The notes beneath the pieces were generated by a model, which saw only the letters and a program-made list of their open reading frames with translations, had not been told where the DNA came from and did no database searches. Below, one piece after another: positions 1-12,568 of a stretch of 64,000 bases of DNA. Both the position numbers and the translations under genes were made by a program. Origin of the DNA: Hypericum androsaemum (lineage: Eukaryota; Streptophyta; Magnoliopsida; Malpighiales; Hypericaceae). Positions within the stretch are counted from its first letter, which is position 1; each line of letters starts with the position of its first letter. The stretch lies in NCBI GenBank assembly GCA_963995505.1, contig OZ023186.1, positions 16,375,570-16,439,569 on the forward strand, written 5' to 3'.

Positions 1-744
1 TCAACTTTGTCTTGAATTTCAGGATTGAGTCCATTCAAGAATCTTGCCATTGTAACTTCTCTATCTTCATCTATATCAGCTCTTATCATGGCCATCTCCA
101 TCTGTTTGAAATACTCCTCCACGCTCAAATTTCCTTGCCTCATTCCTTGTAACTTCTTATACAGCCCTCTATAGTAATGACTTGGAACAAATCTCTTCCT
201 CATCACCACTTTCATGTCTTCCCAAGTAGCTATAGGGCGTTCTCCATTTCTCCTCCTGCTTGTCACAAGTTGATCCCACCAAGTTATAGCATAATCAGTG
301 AATTCGGTGATGGCAAGTTTTACCTTCTTTGCTTCGGAGCTATTGTGGCAATCAAACACGAACTCAATCTTCTTCTCCCACTCTAAGTACGCCTCCGGGT
401 CAGAACGACCAGCAAAGGAGTTTGATACTCCCTATGTTGTCGTCTCTCTTTTGCCTCGCCTCCCTAGGTGGGCGGTTTGTTCTTGCTCTCCTAAGACTCC
501 TTGTAGAGCCTACGCCTTCTTCAGATTCAGAATCAGCTCCGCTGGACTCTCCAATAGGTACTCCTCTCCTACGCCTTCGGAGTTCGCCTCGCATTTGGGG
601 GTTGTCACGAGAATTCTCCACGGCATCCACGCGTAGTTGCAAAGGCTCCATCTGAGCTTGCACCATCTGCTCGAGCTTCCCGGCCAAGGCATCCACTAAT
701 AACTTAAGGTCTATGCTTCCCATAGTTTGACCTTCATGCGACAT
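1..744 (-). pseudogene. Ty3/gypsy gag polyprotein, 5' part, frameshifted, runs off window
   Basis: The start at 744 follows a possible 3' splice-like tract (tttcttgtag). The N-terminal frame (744 to about 415) encodes a coiled-coil-like stretch, an arginine-rich patch and an acidic serine patch. It stops at about 400. The classical retrotransposon gag domain continues in another frame from about 425 to base 1: it reads GRSDPEAYLEWEKKIE, then ITWWDQLV, VVMRKRFVP and YYRGLYKKLQ, typical of plant gypsy capsid. So one frameshift near 410-425 breaks an otherwise open gag. No protease or polymerase is visible because the element continues beyond the window's left edge. The family assignment is firm; the exact frameshift base is not. 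Confidence 0.85.
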
Positions 745-1105
745 GTTTGCTACAAGAAAAATTGGTTAGTAATAAAAAAAATTATGGCCTCACAAGCTCA
801 CTCCCTTACGTGTATACTCTCAATGTAAGGTGCACTCAAGTTCACTCGTGTTTGCACTCAAATATTTGGCTTTTCTCTCTAAGGTACTCGCACACTCTTG
901 CCTTTTTCCCCTCGTGATACTTGTATGTTCTTACTAAAGCTAGAACAGCCTTTGCTTGAACTTCACGCTTCACAGAATGTTAAAGTTCCTCTTTTGGCCT
1001 TTCTTTGCTTTTTTTTTCTTGCTTGTCCCTTTTCTTGATCAGCTGCTGCGCCTTCTTTAGTTCGCTAGCTTCCTTTTTGATTTTGCTTCCTCTTTAGCTT
1101 GCGGC

Positions 1106-1164
1106 TTCCAAATTAGTCGTGCGGGCCATTCACGTTTTGGCCCGCATGACTAATTTGGAAGTCC
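1106..1164. repeat. Inverted repeat (about 24-bp arms) between gag leader and LTR-like block
   Basis: The arm cttccaaattagtc-g-tgcgggcca is followed after a 9-base spacer by its reverse complement tggcccgca-tgactaatttggaag, with one mismatch. It lies where minus-strand gag leader sequence meets plus-oriented LTR-like sequence. Confidence 0.85.
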
Positions 1165-1802
1165 AAGGGAGGCCCATGCACGTTTTGGAAGCTAAATGGG
1201 AAGTTTGAGATGCACGCAATCTCCTGGATGCATGCGCACGTGAATTTCAAGCTTATCTTGGACATGCGTCCCTAAATTTTAGGAATTGCATCTACTATGT
1301 TTTAGGACGTGATATTTACTAGATAGTCTATTAGTTATCTATGTTTAGATTGTTTTCCTACTAAGTTGAATATTTCGGCCAGAATCCCTTTAAATTAGGA
1401 AGGAGAGTTTTGGCCGGCCTTGAACTCCTTATTTGGAGTTAGTTTTCGTTTAGGAAATTGTAAGACTTATGGAGCCTATATAAAGAGGCATCCTCATTCA
1501 ATAAAGGAACAACAATTCGGAGAATTATTTAGCATTGGCTAATTGTGAGTTTAGATACTCGTTTGTTCTTGTTTAGGCTGGTGAGTCGTCTTGGCTAGAA
1601 TTTATCTTTCACTTATCAAGCAGATCATCCATCCCCGCTCGTGGCGTGATACGACTTTAGGTCAAGGTTCAGAAGCTCTTGCTGCGGGTTAAGGTTCAAT
1701 TTCGCGCCTTAGTTCTTGTGAGTTCTTGTGAGTTGTGATCTGTTCCATTCTGAAGTAACAAACGGTCCGAGTTGTGAGTCTTTTCCGCTGAGATTCATAT
1801 CA
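1140..1802 (+). mobile_element. LTR-like block, plus-oriented, probably solo or truncated
   Basis: A TATA box (TATATAAA, 1477-1484) is followed by a leader starting near AATAAAGGAAC and a C/T-rich transcribed region, the usual layout of a plant LTR. The 3' edge may be the CA at 1801-1802; the 5' edge is not clear, and no tRNA primer site (TGGTATCAGAGC type) follows. The orientation is opposite to the gag at 1-744, so the two do not form a simple element. Boundaries are estimates. Confidence 0.5.
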
Positions 1803-1879
1803 ATGAGGTGGGGTATTATGATGTTCAGACATTATATAACTAAAGGACTGAATGTAATTAACCCTCAAAATTAATTAAT

Positions 1880-3131
1880 GAGATAAGTTCATTTTAGTAC
1901 TCTGTAGTTTTACCCTTTTTACCTGGAGTACCATGTGGTTCTAAATTGGTATTTTAGTACCTTGTAGTTGACCACCAATTTTTCGGGCAGGTCCAGGGCA
2001 GCTGCCCTTCCAAACCCGCTCGAAGCGACGTCGTTTTGAGATGACGTGAAAGACACGTGGACTATAGTAAATTACCTATTCAGTTTCTAATTTATTTATA
2101 TTATTTTGCAATCCCTTTTAAATATACCAAAAATCTTTTAACCATCTTCTTCCCCAATACACTCTTCGAAGATCTTCTCCAAATTACCAACCCTTGTCGT
2201 CGACCTCTTATCTCATAAAGAAACCCCACAAAAAAAGTTAATTTCTCAAAAGACCTCAAAAGAACAATTGGTTGTTAAACATTTGAAGAAACCCTGGCGA
2301 TGATGCCGGTTACATCGGAGCATCCGAAACCATTCCCGTCAAGTGGGACCCTTTTCGAACAAGAACTCCAAGTCAGAGAAGCAGAATTCGATGGGTGTCC
2401 AAGTGCTAGATCTTGCGATAGCGGTGGTGTACGTGTCAAACGGCGGTGGGTCGGTAAAGAAGGAAGAGATCCAGGGGTCGGTGGTGTACCAGTCCTCGTG
2501 CTCCATGTCCGAGAACGATCCTTGCTAGGCCAGGAGCTCGCCTCTGACGACTTAGCCGCTGACACAGCGAAGAAGTCCAAGGAGCTCGTCGTCGACGTCA
2601 ACCCCAGCCGACATCCTCCGCTTCTCTCTTCTTCATCTTCACCATCAGCATCAATCAAAAAAGTCTAAGGTTAAATTGGGGCAAGATTGTGGATGATGTC
2701 ATTTCTTGATTTTGGTTTAGGATGTTGCAATTGTTGGTTAAATTTTGGATTTGGGTTCCTGTAGATTTGTCCTGGATTGGTTTTGGTGTAGATTTGTTCC
2801 CAAGAAGAAGACGAAGATGCTTGGGATTGGGAAAGAAGATGGTTAAAAGATTTTTGTTATATTTAAAAGAGATTAAAAAAATATAAATAAATTAGGGACT
2901 GAATATATAATTTATCATGGTCTACGTCAGCTTTAACTTAAAAAGTTTTTCGCCACGTGTCTTCCACGTAATCTCAAAACGACGTCGCTTCGGGCGGGTT
3001 TGGAAGGGCAGCTGTCCTGGACTTGCCTGAAAAATTGGGGTCGACTACATGGTACTAAATACTAATTTAGAACCACATGGTATTCCAGGCGAAAAGGATA
3101 AAACTACAGGGTACCAAAATGAACTTATCTC
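1880..3131. mobile_element. MULE-type transposon with about 200-bp TIRs
   Basis: The ends are GAGATAAGTTCATTTT and its reverse complement. Flanks are ttaattaat (1871-1879) and ttaattaaa (3132-3140), a 9-bp duplication with one mismatch. The TIRs (about 1880-2090 and 2930-3131) contain GGCAGCTGCCC-like and GCGACGTCG-like palindromes and a G-box-like CACGTG. The interior (about 2280-2660) is more GC-rich and looks like captured host sequence. There is no transposase, so it is non-autonomous. Confidence 0.85.
2339..2506 (-). pseudogene. Captured coding fragment in MULE, unidentified
   Basis: A 55-codon open frame starts with MEHEDWYTTDPWISSFF and ends ...EFLFEKGPT. Its composition (aromatic and acidic, no low complexity) looks like real protein, unlike the overlapping frames, which are Ser/Pro/Arg-rich. 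I do not recognise the family. Reading backward from the ATG there is an in-frame stop. It most likely is a host exon fragment picked up by the MULE and not a complete gene. Confidence 0.35.
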
Positions 3132-4254
3132 TTAATTAAAAGGATAACCACTACCTAAGTGGTTCGAAGATCCTTGTAAATATTCTTTGTTTTTAACTTA
3201 GAAGTGGGGATGGGAATTAGGATCTCTCCTTAGTGACATGCAATATAAATTAAAAAATAACTAAAGTTTTTTTTGAAGGGGAAAAATAACTAAAGTTGGA
3301 CCAAAAGTTTCTTGTAGCTTGATCAATAAAAAATAAAAATAATTGACTTAAGTATAGGTAGGATCGAGTTTGGACAAGTGCATGAGAGTTGGCAGAGGGA
3401 AAGGGATGGATCAGATTTCGACTCTTTTTTTAGACACAATTTCAACTTCTGACAATCCGATTTTTGCACGTATATCAAGATAAATAATAATAATAATTTC
3501 GAGTATGAATTTTGATTTTCTTTGGTGGCAAAGGGAAAGTTCGGTTACATGAAAATCTAGAAACTAGAGTTCAATTTAACCTTGACCTAAAAAAAGAGTT
3601 CAATTTAACGTCGTATTGCAAAACATTAATAGTAATAAGTTCAAAAAATAACGTTGCATAAATGCCAAAATGTCGAGGCAACTGTATCTCAACACACAAA
3701 ACATTTTTTTTACATAAATGTAGCTTAAATAAATAGTATACTTGGTGAAATATTAATCCGACGATTAATAGTCTCCCATTTGGTTCCTCCAATTTTCAAT
3801 TATAACAAGGTGGGACCAAAACAAATTGACCATCTAAAATTTAAAATTCCCAAGTTTGATTGTCATGTACTACAATTATTGTTAGCGTGCAATAACTACA
3901 ATTACTAATTAGTAAATAGTTGATATTAGGAAAGTCAATTCACATGACAAAATCATTTGGTTCCATAGAAATCCAATCTCGCACATAGTAGCCAAAAATA
4001 ACGCCAATTAGACATTATCTATCACGCGACCCTAACCAAACTCATCAATTTGACAAAAAAAACGTATCAATTGCAAAAGCTTCATACATAATAATTGCCC
4101 AATTTTCGAAGAAAATATTCCAAATGATCCAAGAGAAAGGCGCACTTTATATGAAAACATGTTTTTTTAGAAACTACAGTACTTATAGTAGTATTAAATA
4201 GGAAAGTCATTATGTAAAAGAGTGTGAAGCTCCAAAGGAGGAAAAGAAATTCAA
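3132..4254. other. AT-rich intergenic DNA, no gene seen
   Basis: There are many short A and T runs and no open frame with credible composition. A longer minus frame at 3571-3792 has no recognisable motif. The leftmost part may include the 3' tail of the adjacent LINE. Confidence 0.6.
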
Positions 4255-6342
4255 TCACTAGATAAGAGATTTAGCCTAGTGGACCTACAAACCCAATCTG
4301 AAACCAGATTTTGCAGCCTACTCACAAGACTAAATGTACAAAGTGGTAAAAATTTAGTTTCATCCCTGATCTCATTAACAAGATTCTCAACTTACTAGCA
4401 TATATTTGGCGTAGGATCAGTTAGAAAAGTGTATGCTAGGCAGCAGTCGATTTCCACTATCGTATGCGAGTTGGAGAAGTTTGAGCGCACCATCTCAAGG
4501 GCTAGTTGTATTGCCATAAGTTCTGCTTTCGGTGGGGAGGAAGCAAGAGTAGTTAAAGTCTGACCATGTGTAAGCAGGTTTTCAGAGTTTCTTGTAACGA
4601 AAGCCAGTCTCGAATGGAGAGAGTCTCCAATCCAAGAGGCGTCAACGTTGATCTTCATGATTCTTTCAACTGTAGCAATCCACGAAGATTGATTAGTTTG
4701 ATATGCACTTGCATTTGGTACCTGAGACTTGCAGAAACTCATTAAATAATTGCACAGCTTCATAAGATACACTAGTAGGGTTAGGCACTACGCCCTCAAA
4801 AAGGAATTTATTCCTAGAATTTCAAATCCCCCAGCAGATATAAGCAACCAAGGGAATCAAATGAACCGCATTCTGAGAGGATAAATTAGCAAACATAAAT
4901 TTTAACCAATCACATAAATCAAGATGTAAAGCTTAATCAAATTGAAGCCCTAATGGACTACAAAGCCATTTTTCCCTAGCATGTGAGCATTCAAACAAGA
5001 TATGCACAACAGAATCCTTAAAAGCATTACAAACACAACAAAAAGGAGAAGAGTTTAGAGTCCTCCTATTCAGATTCTGTGCCGAGGGAAGTCCATTCCT
5101 AGCTGCCCTCCAAATGAAGATCTTGATCTTTTGGGAAACCTGTATTTTCCAAAGTTTATCCCAGATTCTTGGGTCGAAAGGAATATGATTTAGATTGGCC
5201 AAATTGCTTTGATTTGAACCAGGGATAGGGTTTATCTGAGATTTCAGGACTTGATATCCCTTGTTGACAGAAAAAGCCCCATCAGTGGCATGAAATCAGA
5301 TATGTTTATTAGTAGTGCCAGATCTGGAAATTCTAATCTTTTTGATTGCTGCCTGCTGAGCTGGAGAGAAAAGACTCTGTAACAGATCTGTATTCCAGCT
5401 TCTAGTGAACATACAGATCAAATCAGCCATAGTTTTAATATTTAGAGTAAGAACAACAGAAGCAATAGGTCTAGCATTAGGGATAGCAGGAATCCAGGGA
5501 TCTTTCCAAATCAAACTATTCCTGCCATCCCCAATTCTAACCATCTTTTATAGCCTCTAAATCTTAAAGCAAACTTGACTGAACCCAGAAAGGTCTGTAT
5601 GCTTTTTTAACATCCATTATGTAGGAATGAGGGAAATACAACCCTTTCAGAATTTTGGAGCAGAGAGAATTTTGATTGGTGTATAACCTCCACACTTGCT
5701 TAGCCAATAAAGTAATATTAAGGACTCTTAAGTCCTTAAAACTCAAACTTTCAGACCTCTTAGAACATGTTAACTTTTTTCAATTTAACTTATGAATCTT
5801 CTTAGAGTCAATGTCTCCAGACCACCAGAATTTAGTCATTAAGCTATTAAGTTTATTACAAAAATGAGACAGGGAAGCATATGCATTGCATTACATAAGA
5901 TAGAATATCAAATATAACCAATTTAATCAAAATTTCCCTACCTACTATAGACAATAATTTTTGCTTCCAACTCTGTGTCTTTTTCCATATTTGTTCATAA
6001 ATAAAATTAAAAGTCTCTTGTTTAGATCTCTCCCAGAAGGAGGAAAAATCCAAATATTTATCATCAGATTGCATCAAAGGCATGCCAAGAATATCAGAGA
6101 TGGCCAATTTAACATCCTCACATTCCCATCTAGCAAAATAAATGTTAGACTTCTGAAAATTTATTTTCTGACCAGATATATCAGAGAAGGCACACAAGAG
6201 ATTTTTAAACTTTCAAGCTTGAGAGATAGTCTCCTTACCAAATAACAAAGTGTCATAAGCAAAGAGTAAGTGAGTAAGTGCAAGGCAGTGACGATTGAAA
6301 GCGAAACTATTGATTTCTCCCTCAGATTTAGCATAGTATACA
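4255..6342 (-). pseudogene. LINE (L1-type) retrotransposon, 3' half: end of reverse transcriptase, zf-RVT, RNase H
   Basis: On the minus strand the order is: end of the reverse transcriptase palm (6342-6160; the catalytic F-A-D-D box reads FAYDTLLF, so one Asp is lost), the thumb and connection region (6197-5560, with WERSKQETFNFIYEQIWKK), a zf-RVT domain (5202-4933: WKIQVSQKIKIFIWRA, then CCVCNAFKDSVVHILFEC), and an RNase H domain (4772-4395: MKINVDASW, AELMAIQLALE, EIDC). Several frameshifts and stops separate these parts. The piece continues directly into 12574-13935 beyond the copia insertion. The 3' end near 4170-4255 is approximate. Confidence 0.85.
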
Positions 6343-6392
6343 TAATGTATTATTGGTCAGAGGTATTATTGGTCATAGTATACATAATGTAT

Positions 6393-7282
6393 TGTTGGTC
6401 AGAGGTGGTGTACATGATTAGGATCTTGTAAGTCGATGCAAGAGTTAGACTCTTTCTTCGTAAGATGAGATTACCCGTATTAAGTGCTCACAGACTACGG
6501 CAATCATCCCCAAGATACAACGACTTTCAGACTTTGAGTTCGTAGTACAATGACTCTCGAAGCTTCGGACGAACTGTCGGATACTCGAAATTTTTACTGA
6601 GAGAGAGAGAGAGAGGAGAGAAAACTACAATGCTAATGAATGCTTATGCACTTGTAGTTAGGATGATTGCAAATGAGGGCAGGAGGCCCTATTTATAGGC
6701 CATGGAGGGGTGGAATTCGCAGGCACTTCTAAGGGGCACGACCATTGCTCATCACCTTCTGGAAGAGCCTGGAAGCCTTTCATGCACCCTGGCACTTTGC
6801 TCGTATCCTTTGGCCGGCTTCTACAATATCCTGGAGACCATGTCGCATCCCCTGTACTGGCTACTGCCTTCATGACTCTTCAGTGGGCATTCTGGAACTC
6901 TATGGCCCTTCGTACCTCTTCGTCTGTGCTCTGGAGCTTTCTAGAATTCTCTAAAACTTTTAGGTTCCTCAAACTCCTCACGATGTAGTGTATGTGCGAA
7001 GTGCCAAGTGCGCCTCAAAGCGTCCATTGGGACCTGCGTCCAATGCGCCATGGGCACACGCACATGCGCATGTGCGTGCTCGTGCTCGGATGGAATGGTC
7101 TGAGTTGGCTTTCCAGATGGTCAATTCATTTCTTAGCTAACAAGGAGCATCTCCTTATAAACTAGAAAAATTTTCTTGTTGTTTCCAATGTGGTAATGCT
7201 ATTTCCATTTTCACTTTTGGGCCTACCACTTAGGCTTTCTACTTTGGGCCAAATACATTAATTTTGCATTCAAAACTCAACA
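6393..7282 (-). repeat. 3' LTR of the copia element
   Basis: It starts TGTTGGTC and ends CTCAACA (plus strand). Read on the minus strand it holds a TATAAATAGGGCC promoter (near 6690-6700) and a GA-rich tract. Purine-rich TAGGGGAT lies just outside, matching a polypurine tract. A short duplicated segment (about 6341-6392) precedes it. Confidence 0.85.
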
Positions 7283-7299
7283 ATCCCCTACATGAATGA

Positions 7300-9570
7300 T
7301 GATTAATGCATGCTGACACTTTTAAGAAAAGTTTCGATGAAATATCATTACATCGAGATAGGTAGCTTATGGCTTCGAACCTTCTCTAGTAAAATATTAT
7401 CGAATTTACTTGCTGCTCAGTGAATGCGATGTCTTGAACTGGTCAGCTTTTTTATGTAAACCAAGACAATAACATTTACACAATAATATCCCTAATATCC
7501 TTTGGTTCTCACGTTTTGTCCATTTTGGCCATGGACCATATCTTGGATTCATAAGTGTTTGTTCTATTTGAAGCGGCCTCACTTCACACTTATATATGTG
7601 ATCTCCTATCAAAAGTATCATGCCATACTCTACCTTTATTTTGTATATGAATCATTAAAAGCGTAGACGCTTAACCTAACCACACCTCTGCAGGTTCGTA
7701 CTTGGGCAGTTTTTGAGAATAGGATGGGTTCCAAGTATTCATCTTAACCATCTATAACTTAGTTGTCTCATTGAACCAAGTTTGTGGGATCTCCACTCAT
7801 CATGGTTGAGTTACCACTATGAACATTTTTAATGTGTGAGTTTTAACCTCATTTCCCTTACTTCCTTATACATTTGATCTCCGTTGATTCCTTTCATCAA
7901 AGAAACAGCTATGTTATTCTTGGACTTCACATAATCAATGGTAATTATACCACCAGAGATCAACTGTCTAACGGTGTTATGTCTCCTACGGATGTGTCGA
8001 GACTTATCGTTATGGATAGTACTTTATGCTCTCCAAATTGCTGACATGCTATCACAATGTATCAATACATGAGGCACAGGCTTATTCCAACACAGAATAT
8101 CCTCCAGGAAGTTTCTGAGCCATTCAGCTTCTTCCCCAGCTTTGTCTAGTGCTATAAACTCTGACTCCATGGTGGATCGAGCTATGCACGTTTGTTTAGA
8201 GGATTTTTAGGACACAGCTCCGCCACCTATAGTGAACACATAACCACTAGTGGATTTGGAGTCTTTAGTGTCCGATATCCAATTCGCATCACTGTATCCT
8301 TCCAATACAGCTGGATATCTCGTATATAGTATGCCATGGTTCAAAGTATGTTTTATATACTTTAGAACCCTTTCCAGAGCTAGTCAGTGATCCATTCCTG
8401 AATTACTTGTGAATCTACTAAGCTTGCTAACTGAATAAGTAATATCATGGCGTGTACAATTTGTTAAGTACATCAGGCTCTTAATGATCCTTGTATATTT
8501 TAGTTGAGATACTGGGTCCCCTCTATTTTTAGCTAAGTGTAGACTCAGGTCTACCGGAGTCTTAGCTGGAGGTTTTTCAAAAGCTTCAAATTTCTTGAGT
8601 ACATTCTCAACATAGTGAGATTGTGACAAGACAATTTCTTCAGTCGTCTTAGAGATTTTAATCCCTAGTATGACGTCAGCTAGACCCAAATGTCTTATGT
8701 CAAAGTTGTTCTTTCACATGTTCTTAGTTTTCACGATAAGATCATTACTGATTCCCATGATTAGCATATCGTCTACATACAGACATTCAATCACGTAAGT
8801 ATCAGGTGTGCTTTTAATGTATACACATTTATCACACTCATTGATCTTAAAGCCATTCGACATCATTATTCTGTCAAATTTCTCATGCCATTGTTTCAGC
8901 GCCTATTTTAGCCCTTACAGTGACTTGACCAGCTTGCATACTTTATGTTCTTGTCCAGGGACAACAAACCATTCAGGTTATTCTATATATATCTCTTCTT
9001 CCAGTTCTCCATTTAGGAAAGATATTTTTACATTCATCTGATGTATCTTGAGGTTATATAGTGCTGTAACAGCTATGAGCACTCTAATAGATGTGATTCT
9101 TGTGATCGGTGAATACGTATCAAAGAAATCATATCCTTCCTTCTGTTTGAATTCTTTAGCTACCAACCGAGCTTTGTACTTATTGATTGATCCATCAGCT
9201 TTGTATTCTTTTTAAAGATCTACTTGTAACCTAAAAGTTTGCAACCTGGTGGGAGATCCACGATTTTTCAAGTGTGGTTTTGCATGATGGACTTTATCTC
9301 ACTGTTGATAGCTTCTTTCTAGAGAGGAGCATTTGGACTAGATAACGCCTCTTGAATTATCCCAGGTTTATTTTTTAACACGTATGTCAGAAAATCTGGA
9401 CCAAAGGACTTGGCCGTTCTGGCCCTTTTACTATGTCTAGGTTCCTCAACTTGATGAGAACCTTGAGTAGCTTCATGAGCTCTTTTGTTAGAGCTTGGAT
9501 CTTTCCTCTCCTTATTTGGACAGATATTCTCAAAGAATGTTGCATTCCTTGATTCCATGACCATTCTCTT
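7300..9570 (-). pseudogene. Copia reverse transcriptase and RNase H remnants
   Basis: The minus frames 9166-8978 (VAKEFKQKEGYDFFDTYSPITR, with QMNVKISFLNGELEEEIY) and 8689-8384 (ILGIKISKT, LSQSHYVENVLKKF, SLMYLTNCTRHDI) are the copia polymerase. The stretch near 8790-8760 corresponds to the catalytic YVDD region and is out of frame. RNase H-like sequence follows around 8260-7900. Frameshifts and stops interrupt it throughout. The region 9319-9564 is the linker between integrase and polymerase. Confidence 0.85.
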
Positions 9571-10750
9571 ATTGATTTTAGAGTTTTCAGACTTGTGTAC
9601 TAGAAATCGGTATGCGCTACTGTTATAGGCATGTCCGATAAAGATACAGTCAACGGTCTTGGGTCATATTCTCACCTTTTTAGGTGGATGTATTTCTACC
9701 TTAGCTAGGCACCCCCACACTTTAAGGTAACCGTAGGAAGGCTTTCTCCCTTTTCATAATTCATATGGGATTTTGTCCCCTTTTTGTGTGGCAGTTTGTT
9801 TAGAATGTGATTAGCTAAGAGTACAGCTTCCTCCCACATGTTCTAGGATAAGCTCGAGCTAATCAACATAGCATTCATCATCTCTTTAAGAGTTCGATTC
9901 TTGCGTTCAGCTATGTCATTTGATTGAGGTGAGTATGGTGCAGTCGTTTAATGAATAATACCATTTTTTGGCAGAATTCCTCAAACGGAGCTACATATTC
10001 TCCCCCTCTATCACTTCGAATCATCTTGATTTTAGTGCTAAGTTGATTTTCTACCTCATTCTTATAACTCTTGAAAGCTTCTAGAGCTTCGTCTTTTCCT
10101 TTCAAGAGATGTACATAGCATTACCTTATGCAATCATCAATAAAAGTGATGAAATACTTTTTCTCACCTCTAGTTTGCACGTGTTTCATATCGCAGATGT
10201 CGGTATGAATTAACTCTAAAGGTGTAGTACTTCTTTCCACTGAATGAAAATGTGTTTTGGTCATTTTTGACTCTACACATACTTCACATTTATTATTTGG
10301 GTCAAACTCTATTTTAGGCAATAAATTTAAACTTACTAACTTTCTTAGTGAGCTTAAATTTACGTGTCCTAATCTATCATGACATAAGTTAGAACACTCA
10401 GCCAAGTAAGAAGAATTAACAACTTTATTATGGCCCTCAAAGGCACATTTGACAGTTATTACATTCCTCTTGAAGAGCCCCCTCTCGAGATAACCTTTTC
10501 CTATAAAGGTATCAGCTTTAGTTAATACAAATCTATCAACCTCAAAAACTAGCTTCAACTTGGCTTTGCTTAACAGGGAGCTGGATACTAGATTCTTATG
10601 AATGTCTGGGACATGCAGCACATCCTTGAGGGCCAGCTCTTTTTCGGAGGTCAGCTTTAGTACCACCTTGTCTAGTTCGACTATGGAGGAAGTTGCAGAG
10701 TTACCCATAAATAACTTCCATCCGTTGAACAGAATATAGGTCGAGAACAT
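9570..10750 (-). pseudogene. Copia gag-pre-integrase and integrase remnants
   Basis: The frame 10750-10121 contains LKDVLHVPDIHKNLVS (end of protease region), the GAG_pre-integrase signature CHDRLGHVNLSSL, and the start of integrase (ELIHTDICD, KYFITFIDD). The frame 10105-9911 continues with IRSDRGGEY, the second catalytic Asp region of the D,D35E core. It is split by stops. Confidence 0.85.
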
Positions 10751-10849
10751 CTCCTTGTCTGATCACATGTTTCGGGTTACCACTATGTCAATGAACCACT
10801 CTAGCTCAGACAGGTCTTCGGCCAGATTAGCCTTCTTACGATCGTCCCT

Positions 10850-11683
10850 CTTCGACAGGCGGTAATCTTTTGCCATGTGATCGGGCTTGTTACAGTTGTA
10901 GCAATTGTCCTTGATCTTCTTAGCCTTTTTTTGCTTTGGATCTTACTTCCCCTGCTTATTTCTGGGCTTCTTCCTCTTCTTGCCGGTACCTCCTTCAGTA
11001 AGGTGTACCTTAGCCTCGGAGTTGGTCCTGCTGGTCTTGACCTTGGACTTTTGGTTATCTTCCTCGATCCTCAGTCTCACGATCAGGTCTTCCAGTCCCA
11101 TATCCTTCCTCTTGTGCCTGAGGTAGTTCTTAAAATCCTTCCACAGGATGGGTAGCTTATCAATTAGTGTAGCCACTTGGAAGGACTCACTGAGTTGCAT
11201 GCCTTCAGCGTGAATCTTATGTAGAATCAGCTGCAGCTCTTGAACTTGGTCTATGACCTTCTCAGAATCTACCATCTGGAAGTCAAAGAATCTTCCGACA
11301 ATGAATTTCTTTATCCCGGCATCCTTTATCTTGTACTTCTTCTCCAGTAAATCCCACAATTCTTTCGCAGTCTTGGCACCTGCATAGACATTATAAAGGG
11401 TGTTTTCTAATCTATTCAGGATATAGTTACGACACAGGAAGTCGTTGTGACTCCATGCATCCAGGGCATTGATCTTCTATTGATCAGCCTCATTTTCTGC
11501 CACATTCGGAGCTTCTTCCTTCAAGAATCGGACCAGCTTGAGCGTCGTCAAGTAGAACAACATCTTATGTTGCCACCTCTTGAACTTGGTGCCATTGAAC
11601 TTGGCCGGCCTTTCGGCGTGGACAGTTCCTAGGACCGTCGGTGCAGAGCTTGATGATGCCTTCTTCAAGTACATAAATCTCAT
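10850..11683 (-). pseudogene. Copia gag (UBN2 type) with degraded zinc knuckle
   Basis: The first ATG lies at about 11683 and gives MRFMYLKKASSSS..., with KFNGTKFKRWQHKMLFYLT, a typical copia gag start. The frame 11359-10943 gives MWDLLEKKYKIKDAG, FKNYLRHKRKDMGLEDLIVRLRIEE, also typical. Near 10900 a C-x2-C-x4-H knuckle lacks its last cysteine. The ATG is only about 8 bases inside the 5' LTR edge, leaving no room for a normal leader or primer binding site. Confidence 0.85.
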
Positions 11684-11691
11684 CTTACGAT

Positions 11692-12568
11692 TGTTATTGG
11701 TCGGAGGTGGTGTACTTGATTAGGATCTTGTAAGTTGAGGCAAGCATTAGACTCTTTCTCCATAAGACGAGATTACCCCGTATTAAGTGCTCACGGACTA
11801 CGGTAATCATCCCCAAGATACAATGACTTTTAGACTTCGAGTTTGTAGCACAACGACTCTCGAAGCTTCGGACGAACCGTCGAATACTCAAAACTTTTAC
11901 TGAGAGAGAGAGGGAAGAGAAAACTATAATACTAATGAATGCTTATGTACTTGTAGTTGGGATGATTGCAAATGAGAGCATGAGGCCCTATTTATAGGCC
12001 CTGAAGGGGTGGAATTCGCAGGCACTTCTAAGCGGCACGACCATTGCTTATCACCTTCTGGAAGGGCTTGGAAGCCTTTCATGCGCCCTAACACTTTGTT
12101 CGTGTCCCTTGGCCGGCTTCTGGAATATCCTGGAGACCCTGTCACGTCCCCTGCACTGGCTACTGTCTTCGTGACTCTTCGGTGGGCATTCTGGTGCTCT
12201 ATGGCCCTTCGTACCTCTTCATCCGTGCTCTGAGCTTTTAGGCTCCTTAAGCTCCTCGCGATGTAGCGTACGTGCGAAGTGTCAAGTGTACCTCAAAGTG
12301 CCCATTGCGACCTGCGTCCAATGTGCCATACGCACACGCACGTGAGCAAGTGTGTGCGCGTGCTCGTGCTCGTGCTCGCAAGGGTCCGAGTTGGCTTTCC
12401 AGATGGTCAATTCATTTTCTAGCTAACAAGGAGCATCTCCTTATAAACTAGGAAATTTTTCTTGTTGTTTCCAATGTGATAATGCTATTTCTATTTTTAC
12501 TTTTGGGCTTACCACTTGGGCTTTCCACTTTGGGCCAAATACATTAATTTTGTATTCAAAACCTAACA
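11692..12568 (-). repeat. 5' LTR of the copia element
   Basis: It starts TGTTATTGG and ends CCTAACA on the plus strand, and aligns along its whole length with 6393-7282. On the minus strand it carries TATAAATAGGGCC (near 11985-12000) and a GA repeat (11901-11915). A GTGC/CGTGCTCGTG repeat lies at about 12345-12375. Confidence 0.85.
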
